Below are positions 29,302 to 37,000 of a stretch of 64,000 nucleotides of DNA, one piece after another (positions within the stretch are counted from its first letter, which is position 1; every line of letters starts with the position of its first letter). Source of the stretch: Dactylosporangium aurantiacum (GTDB lineage: Bacteria > Actinomycetota > Actinomycetes > Mycobacteriales > Micromonosporaceae); contig NZ_JNYJ01000014.1 of the NCBI RefSeq assembly GCF_000716715.1, positions 1 to 64,000 of the forward strand. The letters are read 5' to 3'. The translations under genes and the position numbers were made by a program. Below the pieces are notes generated by a model, which saw nothing but the letters and a program-made list of their open reading frames with translations, was not told where the DNA came from and made no database searches.

Positions 29302-30186
29302 TCACAACCTGAACGCGTCGCCGGTCCCGAAGGTCGACGCCCGGTTCGGGTGGGCGACCAGCACCGGGCACTGGGCGTGCTGCACGAGCCGCTGGCCGAC
29401 GGAGCCGAGCAGCAGGCCCGTGAAACCGCCGTGGCCGCGGCTGCCGACGACGACGAGCCGCGCGGTGCGCGACAACCCGATGAGCACCTTCGCCGCGCGA
29501 CCGGCGGTCAGGCGGGCCTCGAGTCCGACCGACGGGTACTTCTCCGGCCAGCCGGCCAGCGACGCCCGCAGCGCCGCGCGCTCGTCGGCCTCGACGGCGC
29601 TCAGCGGCAGCACGGACGGCGCCGGCGGGACGTAGGTCCGCACCGCGACGAGCGGCGCGCCGGCCGCGGCGGCGGCCTCGAAGGCGAGGCCGAGCGCGGT
29701 GCCGGTGGCCGGTGAACCGTCGACCCCGGCGACGACCGGGCCGTCCGGCGCGCCGGGGCCGCGCACGACGACGACGGGGACGCGGGCGTGCATGGCGACC
29801 TGCTGGCTGACCGAGCCCGCGAGCAGGTCGGCGACCCCGCCCGCGCCGTGGCCGCCGACGACCAGCAGCCGGGCGCCGCTGTGGGCGATGTCGAGCAGCG
29901 TGGCCGCCGGCGCGGCGTGCACGACGGTCGCGACGACGTTGATGCCGGTGCCCCGGGCGCGGACGGCGTCGGCGGCGTCGGCGGCCAGCCGCTCGGCGCG
30001 TCCCCGGACCGCCGCGGACTCCTCGGCGGTCGGGCGGTAGTAGCCGCCCGCGGGCCAGCCGACCTGGTACGTGTGCACGATCTGCAGCGGGGCGCCGGTC
30101 CGTCCGGCCTCGTCGGCGGCCCAGTCCACCGCGCGCCGCGACTCGTCGGATCCGTCGTACCCGACGACGATCCTGGTCCTGTCCAT
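29302..30186 (-). CDS. Tandem universal stress protein (USP 4)
   Basis: 294 residues, two UspA domains (IVVGYDGSDES and VVAGVDGSPAT), with ATP loops GGHGAGGVADLLAGSV (degenerate) and [16 protein letters not shown]. Closest in sequence to USP 1 and USP 6. ATG at 30186 follows GAGGAGGAAG. A DosR-like box lies 80 bp upstream. Confidence 0.92.
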   Translation of the reverse strand: MDRTRIVVGYDGSDESRRAVDWAADEAGRTGAPLQIVHTYQVGWPAGGYYRPTAEESAAVRGRAERLAADAADAVRARGTGINVVATVVHAAPAATLLDIAHSGARLLVVGGHGAGGVADLLAGSVSQQVAMHARVPVVVVRGPGAPDGPVVAGVDGSPATGTALGLAFEAAAAAGAPLVAVRTYVPPAPSVLPLSAVEADERAALRASLAGWPEKYPSVGLEARLTAGRAAKVLIGLSRTARLVVVGSRGHGGFTGLLLGSVGQRLVQHAQCPVLVAHPNRASTFGTGDAFRL

Positions 30187-30265
30187 GGCTTCCTCCTCGG
30201 TACGCTCGCCGTCAGCTTCTGCCGGCGGCATCCGCGGTGATAGAGGAATTTGGATCGGTCCGGAC

Positions 30266-30279
30266 GGGTCGTTGGTCCC
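30266..30279 (-). promoter_or_regulatory. DosR-like box before USP 4
   Basis: Reverse strand GGGACCAACGACCC, 80 bp from the USP 4 start and just beyond the CoA-transferase stop. I find no partner copy at 22-23 bp. Confidence 0.6.
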
Positions 30280-30286
30280 GGCGCGG

Positions 30287-31519
30287 TCAGGTCAGCGGCA
30301 GGCCGAAGGTGCGCCCGGCGGCGCGCAGGCCGTCCCGCGCGGCGGGGTGCGCGGCCCGGTCGACGATCTGCTGCGCCTGCTCGACGCTGTCGCGGGCCCA
30401 GATGGCGGCGGTGCCCTGCTCGGTGACGATGTAGCTGTGCTGGAAGGACGTCACCGGCCCGGAGACGAGCGGCACGACCGAGGACACGTCGGCCTTCGGG
30501 TGCCAGGAGCGCAGCGCGATGACGGCGTGGCCGCCGGGGGAGTGCATGGCGCCGACGATGAAGTCCGTCTGCCCGCCGAAGCCGGAGTGGGTGCGGTTGC
30601 CGACCCGGGTGGCGTTGGCCTGCGCGAAGAGGTCGACCTGCAGGGCGCTGTTGACGCTCATGAGGTTGGGGTGCGCGGCGATCGTGCCGGGGTCGTTGGT
30701 CTTCTCGGTCCGCAGCATCCGCACGCGCGGGTTGTGGTCGACCCAGTCGTACAGCTCGGCGGAGCCGAAGCAGAACGAGGCGGTCACCGGGGTGTCGCGG
30801 TCCAGGCAGCCGGCCTTCTCCAGGGCGAGGGCGCCGTCGCTGAACATCTCCGACCAGATGCGCAGCTCCCGCCGGTCCAGCAGCGCGTCGAGGGTCGCGT
30901 CCGGGATCGCGCCGATGCCCAGCTGCAGCGTCGCGCGTTCGGGCACCAGCGCGGCGACCCGCTCGCCGATGGACGCCGACACCGCGTCGGGCGCGGCGAC
31001 CGCGTGGGTGGCGAGGGGCTCGTCGACCTCCAGGAGATAGTCGACGGCCTCCAGCGGCACCATCGCGTCGCCGTACGTGACCGGCATCGCGGAGTTGGCC
31101 TGCGCGACGACGATGCCGCCGCGGGCGCGGGCCGCCTCGATCGCCGCGGGCAGCACGTTGACCTCGACGCCGAGGCTGACGGCGCCGCCGGTGGGCCGGG
31201 ACGTGTGCAGCAGCACCACGTCGGGTGCGAGGCGCTGCCGGAACAGGTGCGGCACCAGTGACAGCCGGCACGGGAAGTAGTGCAGCCGAGGGTGCGCGCG
31301 CATGCCCGGACCGACGAACGCCGACTCGTACGTGACGCCGTCGCGGTCGGGCAGGCCCGGCTGGGCGTTGAGCATGAACAGCCGGAACTGTGCGACGGCC
31401 GCGTCGGCGGCGGCCAGCAGCCGGTCCGGGGCGGCGTAGTTGCCGCTGGCCACGATCCGCGGTCCGTCCGGCAGCGCGCCGAGAATCCGCCGCAGCTCCG
31501 GCTCGCTGACTGTGCGCAT
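30287..31519 (-). CDS. Acetyl-CoA hydrolase/CoA-transferase family protein
   Basis: 410 residues, class I CoA-transferase fold of the Cat1/4-hydroxybutyrate CoA-transferase type. Landmarks are LHTSRPTGGAVSLGVEVN, LQLGIGAIPDATLDAL, the catalytic-glutamate block WSEMFSDGA (Glu224), and GFGGQTDFIVGA. It would interconvert acetyl-CoA and acetate, or move CoA to another acid. In this setting it could recycle acetate made through phosphoketolase; that is inference. Candidate paired DosR-like boxes lie 83-119 bp upstream. Confidence 0.82.
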   Translation of the reverse strand: MRTVSEPELRRILGALPDGPRIVASGNYAAPDRLLAAADAAVAQFRLFMLNAQPGLPDRDGVTYESAFVGPGMRAHPRLHYFPCRLSLVPHLFRQRLAPDVVLLHTSRPTGGAVSLGVEVNVLPAAIEAARARGGIVVAQANSAMPVTYGDAMVPLEAVDYLLEVDEPLATHAVAAPDAVSASIGERVAALVPERATLQLGIGAIPDATLDALLDRRELRIWSEMFSDGALALEKAGCLDRDTPVTASFCFGSAELYDWVDHNPRVRMLRTEKTNDPGTIAAHPNLMSVNSALQVDLFAQANATRVGNRTHSGFGGQTDFIVGAMHSPGGHAVIALRSWHPKADVSSVVPLVSGPVTSFQHSYIVTEQGTAAIWARDSVEQAQQIVDRAAHPAARDGLRAAGRTFGLPLT

Positions 31520-31601
31520 GCCACGCTCCTCGTCGAAGGGGCGGCCGTGCGGCGGCCCCGGGCTCGTGGATCACGGTAGGCAGCGCCGGTACGGCACAGC
31601 A

Positions 31602-31638
31602 GGGCCGAACGGCACCGGTCCCGGCGTACCAAGGTCCC
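31602..31638 (-). promoter_or_regulatory. Candidate paired DosR-like boxes before the CoA-transferase
   Basis: GGGCCGAACGGCAC at 31602-31615 (11 of 14) and reverse-strand GGGACCTTGGTACG at 31625-31638, exactly 23 bp apart start to start. Neither is a full match. Confidence 0.4.
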
Positions 31639-31643
31639 GCCGG

Positions 31644-32876
31644 TCAGTTCGAGCGGATGGCCTGCGCGGTCCTCGTGGCCCAGGCCATCGCGGCCAGCTG
31701 CCGGGTGAGCACGTCGTGGTGGGTCAGCACCGCCGCGCCGCCCGCCGAGTCGGGCGCGCCCCGCTCGTGGGCGTGCACGGTGGCGAGGACGTCGCCGAGC
31801 GGTCCGGTGCCGTCCAGCAGCGCGTCGCGGACGATCGGGGCGAGGGGCAGCCTGCCGGCGAGGTCCTCGATCGGCAGGCCGAGCAGGGCGGCGACGGCGT
31901 CGAGCAGGCCGGCGGTGAAGGCCTCGTCGCCGTCGACGCCGTTGCCCTCGGCGACGAGCCGGCACAGCTGCGCGTGCACGAGGATGTCGGCGGTCTGCTC
32001 CTCGCCGGCCTCGGTGAGGTCACCGATCAGCATGAGCGTCACCCAGTTGCGGATCTGCGCGGTGCCGAGCATGACGACCGCCTCGTGGACCGACGAGACC
32101 CGGTGCGCCGCCCCGGCGGCGGCGGTGTTGACCGCCTGCAGCATCCGGTAGCTCAGCGCCGGGTCGCTCGACACGATGGACACGATGCGGTCCAGGCCGA
32201 CGTCCGGCGCCATCAGCAGCCCGAGCAGGTGGACGCAGCGCAGCCGCGACGCGCTCAGGGTCCGGGCGGTGACGACCGCCGGGCGGCTCAGCGCGTAGCC
32301 CTGGAAGAGCTCGTACCCCCGGTCGTGGGCCTCCGCGACGTCCGCGGCGGTCTCCAGGCGCTCGGCGACGAACCTCAGGTGCGGGTGGGCCCTGCGCACG
32401 TCGAGGATCGCCTGCCGCTGCGCGGGCGTGGTGCCCAGGAAGTCGACCTTGACGTAGGTGGCCAGCTCGAACAGCCGCTCGTGCCCGGAGCCGGACACGA
32501 AGTCGTCCAGGGCGATGACGTACCCGCGCTCGACGAGGTTCGCGACGCCGGCCACGAGCCGGTCGTCGACGTCGACGGTCTCCAGGACCTCCAGGACGGC
32601 GTGTTCGGGGGCGAACGGCACGGGCAGCTCGCCGAGCAGGAAATCCGCGGTCAGGTTGATGAAGCAGGGCCGGCCGCCGGCGAGCTCCCGCACGCCGACG
32701 GTGGTGAACGCGGCCACCATCACCTGGCTGGTGGCCAGGACCCCGCCGTTCGTCGCGGACCTCGCCCCGGGCGAGTTGCGGAAGAGCAGCTCGAAGGCGG
32801 CGACGTCGCCACGCCGGTCGTAGATCGCCTGCCGGCCGACGTGGACGTCGGCGACCTCAGGTATGACGTTGGACAT
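31644..32876 (-). CDS. EAL-HDOD signalling protein (YuxH-like)
   Basis: 410 residues. The N-terminal half (about 10-205) is an EAL-type barrel, opening VGRQAIYDRRGDVAAFELLFR and containing DDFVSGSG and KVDFLG. The cyclic-di-GMP phosphodiesterase residues look incomplete (ELL in place of EAL), as is usual for this fusion. The C-terminal half is an HDOD domain (SSVHEAVVMLGTAQIRNWV). Likely a signalling scaffold rather than an enzyme. ATG at 32876 begins the conserved region. Confidence 0.82.
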   Translation of the reverse strand: MSNVIPEVADVHVGRQAIYDRRGDVAAFELLFRNSPGARSATNGGVLATSQVMVAAFTTVGVRELAGGRPCFINLTADFLLGELPVPFAPEHAVLEVLETVDVDDRLVAGVANLVERGYVIALDDFVSGSGHERLFELATYVKVDFLGTTPAQRQAILDVRRAHPHLRFVAERLETAADVAEAHDRGYELFQGYALSRPAVVTARTLSASRLRCVHLLGLLMAPDVGLDRIVSIVSSDPALSYRMLQAVNTAAAGAAHRVSSVHEAVVMLGTAQIRNWVTLMLIGDLTEAGEEQTADILVHAQLCRLVAEGNGVDGDEAFTAGLLDAVAALLGLPIEDLAGRLPLAPIVRDALLDGTGPLGDVLATVHAHERGAPDSAGGAAVLTHHDVLTRQLAAMAWATRTAQAIRSN

Positions 32877-33011
32877 GCGGCTTCCCGATCCGTACACGCG
32901 CGGACACCTTCCGCAGTCGATGGTGACCGGCGGACGGACCGGGCGGCGACCCCCGGACGAACGCGAAGCGCGCCGATCGGCGGACACCGGCCGGTCGCCC
33001 CGACCCGCCGT

Positions 33012-33075
33012 CCGGGCGACCTGACCGGGCGACCTGACCGGGCGACCTGACCGGGCGACCTGACCGGGCGACTTA
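33012..33075. repeat. 13-bp tandem repeat at the sulP 3' end
   Basis: Four perfect copies of CCGGGCGACCTGA (33012-33063) and a fifth degenerate copy that supplies the TAA stop of sulP. Confidence 0.9.
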
Positions 33076-34755
33076 GCTGGGCGACGGCAGGGGGCCGACG
33101 AGGTGCCGGCGGGCGTGGTCGATGGCCGCGACCGTGTCGGGGAAGATCAGGCCGTCGCGGCGCAGTTCCTCGGCCACGCCGAGCGCCGCGAGGACCTGGT
33201 CGTGGCCGGTGAGCACGCCGGACAGCAGCACGGCGATGCCGCGGCGGCGCAGGTGGGTGATCGCGTCGCCGAGCACGTGCGCACCGGTCGCATCGATGGT
33301 GGTGACCCGCGACATGCGCAGGATCACCACCCGCACGTCGGTGACGTCCGACAGCTCGATGAGGAAGTGGTGCGCGGCGGCGAAGAACAGCGGGCCGTCG
33401 AGCCGGTACGCCACGATGTGCTCGGCGAGCAGCCGGTGCTCCTCGTCGCTGTGGTCGCCGGGCTCCAGCGGCACCTGCTCGAGCCGGGCGCTGCGGGCCA
33501 CCGCCCGCAGGGCCAGCACCGCCGCCACGCCGATGCCGACGGCGACCGCGGTGACCAGGTCGAACACGACCGTCACAGTGAACGTGAGGATCAGCACGAG
33601 GGCGTCGCCGCGGGTCGACCGGGCCAGCGCCAGCAGCGTGCCGGCCTCCACCATCCGCACCGTGGTCGCCAGCAGCACCCCGGCGAGCGCGGCGAGCGGG
33701 ATGCGCGACACCAGCGGCGCGGCCGCCAGCACGATGAGCGCCAGGGCGACCGCGTGGGTCAGTGCCGCCAGCTTCGACCCGGCGCCGGCGCGCACGTTGA
33801 CGGCGGTGCGGGCGATCGCCGCGGTCGCCGGGATCCCGCCGAACAGCGGCGACGCGAGGTTCGCCAGCCCTTGGCCGAACAGCTCCCGGTCGGGGTCGTG
33901 GCGCTGGTTGACGCTCATGCCGTCGGCGACGGTGGCCGACAGCAGGCTCTCCAGCGCCGCGAGGGCCGCCACGGCGAGCGCGGAGGGCAGCAGCGTCCCG
34001 ACGGCGGCGGGGTCCAGGAAGGACAGCGTCGGCGCGGGCAGGCCGGCCGGCAGCTCGCCGATGCGGGCCAGGCCGAGCGGCGCGACCTGCGCGACGAGCG
34101 TCGCCGCGGCGACCGCGAGCAGCGAGAACGGCAGCCCGGGCCGCAGCCGCGCGCCGCACAGCATCACCGCCGCGACGCCCGCGGCGACGCCGACCGGCGC
34201 GAGGTGCGGGTCGCGGGCGAAGCGGGCGAGCGCGTCGGCGGCCACGGCCCAGACCTTGTCGCCGTGCGCACCGGCGACGCCGAGCGCGGCCGGCACCTGC
34301 TGCAGGGCGATGACGACCGCGATGCCGGCGGTGAACCCCTCGATGACCGGCGTCGGCAGGTACCGCACGGCACGGCCGATCCTGGCCACGGCGAGCACGA
34401 TCAGCACGACGCCGGCCAGGGCACCGACCATGAGGACCCCGCGGGCGCCGAACCGCTGCACGACGGGCACCAGCACCACGGTCATCGCGCCGGTCGGGCC
34501 GGACACCTGCAGGTTGGACCCGCCGAAGACGGCCGCGACCGCGCCCGCCACCACCGCCGTGACCAGGCCCGCCTGGGCGCCCAGGCCCGAGGTCGCGCCG
34601 AAGGCCAGGGCGAGCGGCAGGGCGACCACCGCCACCGTCAGCCCGGCCAGCAGGTCCCGGCGTGGGGCGCGGCGCACCGCCGCCCAGTCGGCCGGCTGCG
34701 GCAGCAGGCCGGTCAGACGGCGGCCGGCGCCGCGCAGCCCCACCGCCCGGCTCAT
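33073..34755 (-). CDS. SulP-family anion transporter with STAS domain
   Basis: 560 residues, about 12 membrane helices. Landmarks are ALPLALAFGATSGLGAQAGL near residue 45, GGSNLQVSGPTGAMTVVLVP near 78, and NLASPLFGGIPATAAIART near 303. A STAS domain occupies about 440-550. SulP proteins carry sulfate, bicarbonate or related anions; the substrate is not readable. Its ATG overlaps the stop of the upstream ArsR gene (ATGA), so the repressor probably controls it. Confidence 0.9.
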   Translation of the reverse strand: MSRAVGLRGAGRRLTGLLPQPADWAAVRRAPRRDLLAGLTVAVVALPLALAFGATSGLGAQAGLVTAVVAGAVAAVFGGSNLQVSGPTGAMTVVLVPVVQRFGARGVLMVGALAGVVLIVLAVARIGRAVRYLPTPVIEGFTAGIAVVIALQQVPAALGVAGAHGDKVWAVAADALARFARDPHLAPVGVAAGVAAVMLCGARLRPGLPFSLLAVAAATLVAQVAPLGLARIGELPAGLPAPTLSFLDPAAVGTLLPSALAVAALAALESLLSATVADGMSVNQRHDPDRELFGQGLANLASPLFGGIPATAAIARTAVNVRAGAGSKLAALTHAVALALIVLAAAPLVSRIPLAALAGVLLATTVRMVEAGTLLALARSTRGDALVLILTFTVTVVFDLVTAVAVGIGVAAVLALRAVARSARLEQVPLEPGDHSDEEHRLLAEHIVAYRLDGPLFFAAAHHFLIELSDVTDVRVVILRMSRVTTIDATGAHVLGDAITHLRRRGIAVLLSGVLTGHDQVLAALGVAEELRRDGLIFPDTVAAIDHARRHLVGPLPSPS

Positions 34756-35105
34756 CGGCCCTGCGGCTCGGCCTGGAGCTGCACCAGCAGCCCTTCCCGG
34801 TCGGTCAGCACCGCCCCGAGGATCCGCCGCCCCGCCGCCAGCAGGTCGGCCACCGCCGGGGTGCTCAGCTCGTACACCACCGACGACCCGTCGCGGGCCG
34901 ACGTCACCAGGCCGGCCCGGCGCAGCACCGCCAGCTGCTGCGACAGGCCCGACGCCTCGACCTCGATCTCGGCCAGCAGGTCACGCACCGGCCTGGGGCC
35001 GTCCTGCAGCAGCTCCAGCACGCGGATGCGCACGGGGTGGCCCAGGGTGCGGAACAGCTCGGCCTTCGCCTGGTAGAGGGGCACGGAGGTTGCGCGATTC
35101 ACCAC
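34752..35105 (-). CDS. ArsR-family repressor
   Basis: 117 residues, winged helix with LFRTLGHPVRIRVLELL, then VEASGLSQQLAVLRRAGLV as the recognition helix, and DGSSVVYEL in the wing. No CxC metal site is visible near the recognition helix, so the ligand is unknown. GTG at 35105 or 35102. Coupled by ATGA to sulP. An inverted repeat 15 bp upstream is its likely operator. Confidence 0.85.
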   Translation of the reverse strand: MVNRATSVPLYQAKAELFRTLGHPVRIRVLELLQDGPRPVRDLLAEIEVEASGLSQQLAVLRRAGLVTSARDGSSVVYELSTPAVADLLAAGRRILGAVLTDREGLLVQLQAEPQGR

Positions 35106-35119
35106 ATGCTCACTTTAGC

Positions 35120-35139
35120 AGTTGCAAAAATCTGCAACT
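35120..35139. promoter_or_regulatory. ArsR-type operator
   Basis: AGTTGCA (35120-35126), 6-nt spacer, TGCAACT (35133-35139): a perfect 7-bp inverted repeat in an AT-rich pocket between the divergent arsR and CBS-BON genes. Confidence 0.7.
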
Positions 35140-35169
35140 CGTCCGGCGGGGCCGTGGGCCCGCGGTGAG

Positions 35170-35183
35170 GGGACCTTCGGCCC
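35170..35183 (+). promoter_or_regulatory. DosR-like box before CBS-BON 1
   Basis: GGGACCTTCGGCCC, the best match in the window, ending 68 bp before the start codon. A second copy, GGGGCCGTGGGCCC at 35148-35161 (about 11 of 14), lies 22 bp further upstream. Confidence 0.7.
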
Positions 35184-35251
35184 GTGTGCCGCGTCAGCAC
35201 CGGGGTCAGGGTGGGGGAACAGGGACGCACACCCACGGAAGGAGCAGGTCG

Positions 35252-35941
35252 ATGAGTTCGCTGTCGGTACGGGATGTGATGAGCACCGGTGTCGTCACCG
35301 TCGCGCCCGATCTCGGGTACAAGCAGATCGTCGACCTGCTCGTCGAGTTCGGGGTGAGCGCGGTGCCGGTCGTCGACGGCCACCGGCACGTGCTGGGCGT
35401 GGTGTCCGAGGCGGACCTGCTGCACAAGGTGGAGTTCAACGGCGCCGACGTGCACGCCCGGCTCTTCGAGCGCCGCCGCCACCGGCTGGCCAAGGAGAAG
35501 GCGGCCGGCGAGACCGCCGAGTCGCTGATGACCGCCCCGGCCGTCACGATCGGCGCGGACGCCACGCTGACCAGCGCCGCCCAGCTCATGGAGCACCGTG
35601 ACGTCAAGCGGCTGCCCGTGGTCGACGACGAGGGCAACCTCATCGGCATCGTGTCGCGCCGCGACCTGCTGCGCCGGTACCTGCGCGAGGACGCCGCCAT
35701 CCGCGCCGACGTCATCGACACCGTGCTGCGCGGCACCATGTGGATCGACCCGATCGAGGTCGACGTCACCGTCACCGGTGGGCACGTCACCCTCGCCGGG
35801 ACGATCGACCGGCGCAGCAGCGCCCAGATCGCCGTGCGGCTGATCCGCGCCCTCGACGGTGTCGTCGGCGTCACCGACGACGACCTCGCGTGGGGCTTCG
35901 ACGACACGTCCACCCGGCTCAGCCACGCGTTCGACGCCTGA
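35252..35941 (+). CDS. CBS-pair plus BON domain protein (CBS 1)
   Basis: 229 residues. Two CBS motifs (VRDVMSTGVVTVAPD and ESLMTAPAVTIGAD) form a Bateman module, about 5-145. A BON domain (VEVDVTVTGGHVTLAGTID, VRLIRALDGVVGV) follows. CBS pairs bind adenine nucleotides; BON domains often meet membranes or phospholipid. Similar in its CBS part to Hrp1, a DosR-regulon protein. It starts an apparent two-gene unit with USP 5, 31 bp downstream. Confidence 0.9.
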   Translation: MSSLSVRDVMSTGVVTVAPDLGYKQIVDLLVEFGVSAVPVVDGHRHVLGVVSEADLLHKVEFNGADVHARLFERRRHRLAKEKAAGETAESLMTAPAVTIGADATLTSAAQLMEHRDVKRLPVVDDEGNLIGIVSRRDLLRRYLREDAAIRADVIDTVLRGTMWIDPIEVDVTVTGGHVTLAGTIDRRSSAQIAVRLIRALDGVVGVTDDDLAWGFDDTSTRLSHAFDA

Positions 35942-35972
35942 ACGCCGAGCGCCCACCCGACGGGAGGCCGAC

Positions 35973-36884
35973 ATGCCAGCACGGATCAGGATCGTCGTGG
36001 GGTTCGACGGCTCCGCCGACTCGTGGGCCGCGGCCCGGTTCGCCGCCGCCGAGGCCGCCGCCGGTCACGGCACCGTCCGCCTGGTGCACTCGTTGCTGGA
36101 CCGGGTCGCCTACGCGACCCTGCTGCCGCCCGACCTGCCGCCGGACCTGACCGCCGACGGCCCGGCGGAGGCCCAGCGGCTGCTCGACCTCGCCCGTGCG
36201 GAGCTGGCCGTGGCGTGCCCGGGCGCCGACGTGCAGACGGCGCTCGTCCAGCGGGCGCCCGGCGCGGCGCTGGTGCGCGTGTCCCGCTCCGCCGACCTCG
36301 TCGTCCTGGGCCGCCACGGGCACGGCAGGGCACCGGCCGGCGGCGGGTTCCAGCGGGTCCACGCCGGCGCGGTCGCCACGCACGTGATGGCGTACGCGTC
36401 GTGCCCCGTCGTCGTCGCGACCGCGGTGGACGCCGAGACGGTGCGCCGCCCGGTCGTGCTCGGCCTGGACGCGGCCGCGCCGTCGGCGCCCGCGATCGCC
36501 TGCGCCTTCGAGGCCGCCGCCCGCCGCGGCACCAGCCTGCGCGTCTGCTACGTCAACGCCGGCCGGCTCGGCCCGCGTGACCACCCGCAGGACGACGCCG
36601 ACGCGCGGCGGCTGCTCAGCCAGGCGCTGTCCGGGTGGCGCGCCGCGTTCCCCGACGTGCCGGTCGCCCTGGACGTCCTGCACGGCGTCGACCCCGCGGC
36701 CCGCCTGCTCGACGCGGCCGCGGCGGCGTCGCTGGTCGTCGTGGGCGCCCGGGAACGCGCCGGCGCGCCCGCGCCCGGCCCCGGCGGCGCGGTGCCGGAC
36801 ACGCTCGTGCGCAACGCCACCTGCCCGGTCGCCGTGGTGCGGACCCAGCGGCAGCCGGCCGACCACCCGACCGCGGTCAGCTGA
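35973..36884 (+). CDS. Divergent tandem universal stress protein (USP 5)
   Basis: 303 residues. Domain 1 starts IVVGFDGSADS; its ATP loop region reads GRHGHGRAPAGGGF and is not canonical. Domain 2 begins VVLGLDAAAPS, which lacks the DGS motif, and ends VVGARERAGAPAPGPGG, so ATP binding is doubtful in both halves. Least conserved of the six USPs. ATG at 35973 has GGGAGG upstream. Follows CBS 1. Confidence 0.85.
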   Translation: MPARIRIVVGFDGSADSWAAARFAAAEAAAGHGTVRLVHSLLDRVAYATLLPPDLPPDLTADGPAEAQRLLDLARAELAVACPGADVQTALVQRAPGAALVRVSRSADLVVLGRHGHGRAPAGGGFQRVHAGAVATHVMAYASCPVVVATAVDAETVRRPVVLGLDAAAPSAPAIACAFEAAARRGTSLRVCYVNAGRLGPRDHPQDDADARRLLSQALSGWRAAFPDVPVALDVLHGVDPAARLLDAAAAASLVVVGARERAGAPAPGPGGAVPDTLVRNATCPVAVVRTQRQPADHPTAVS

Positions 36885-36887
36885 GGC

Positions 36888-36924
36888 GGGACCTTCGGCA
36901 TCCCCCATCCGGGCCCTCGGGCAC
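36888..36924 (+). promoter_or_regulatory. Paired DosR-like boxes before adhE
   Basis: GGGACCTTCGGCAT (36888-36901, 12 of 14) and GGGCCCTCGGGCAC (36911-36924, 10 of 14), 23 bp apart start to start. A further small inverted repeat, GCGGACC/GGTCCGC, lies at 36960-36978 in the leader. Confidence 0.55.
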
Positions 36925-37000
36925 TGTGGCCTCCCGGGCGGGCGCCGAAGGATGAGGGTGCGGACCACAGCGGTCCGCGCCGCCCCGCGGGAAGGATGTG

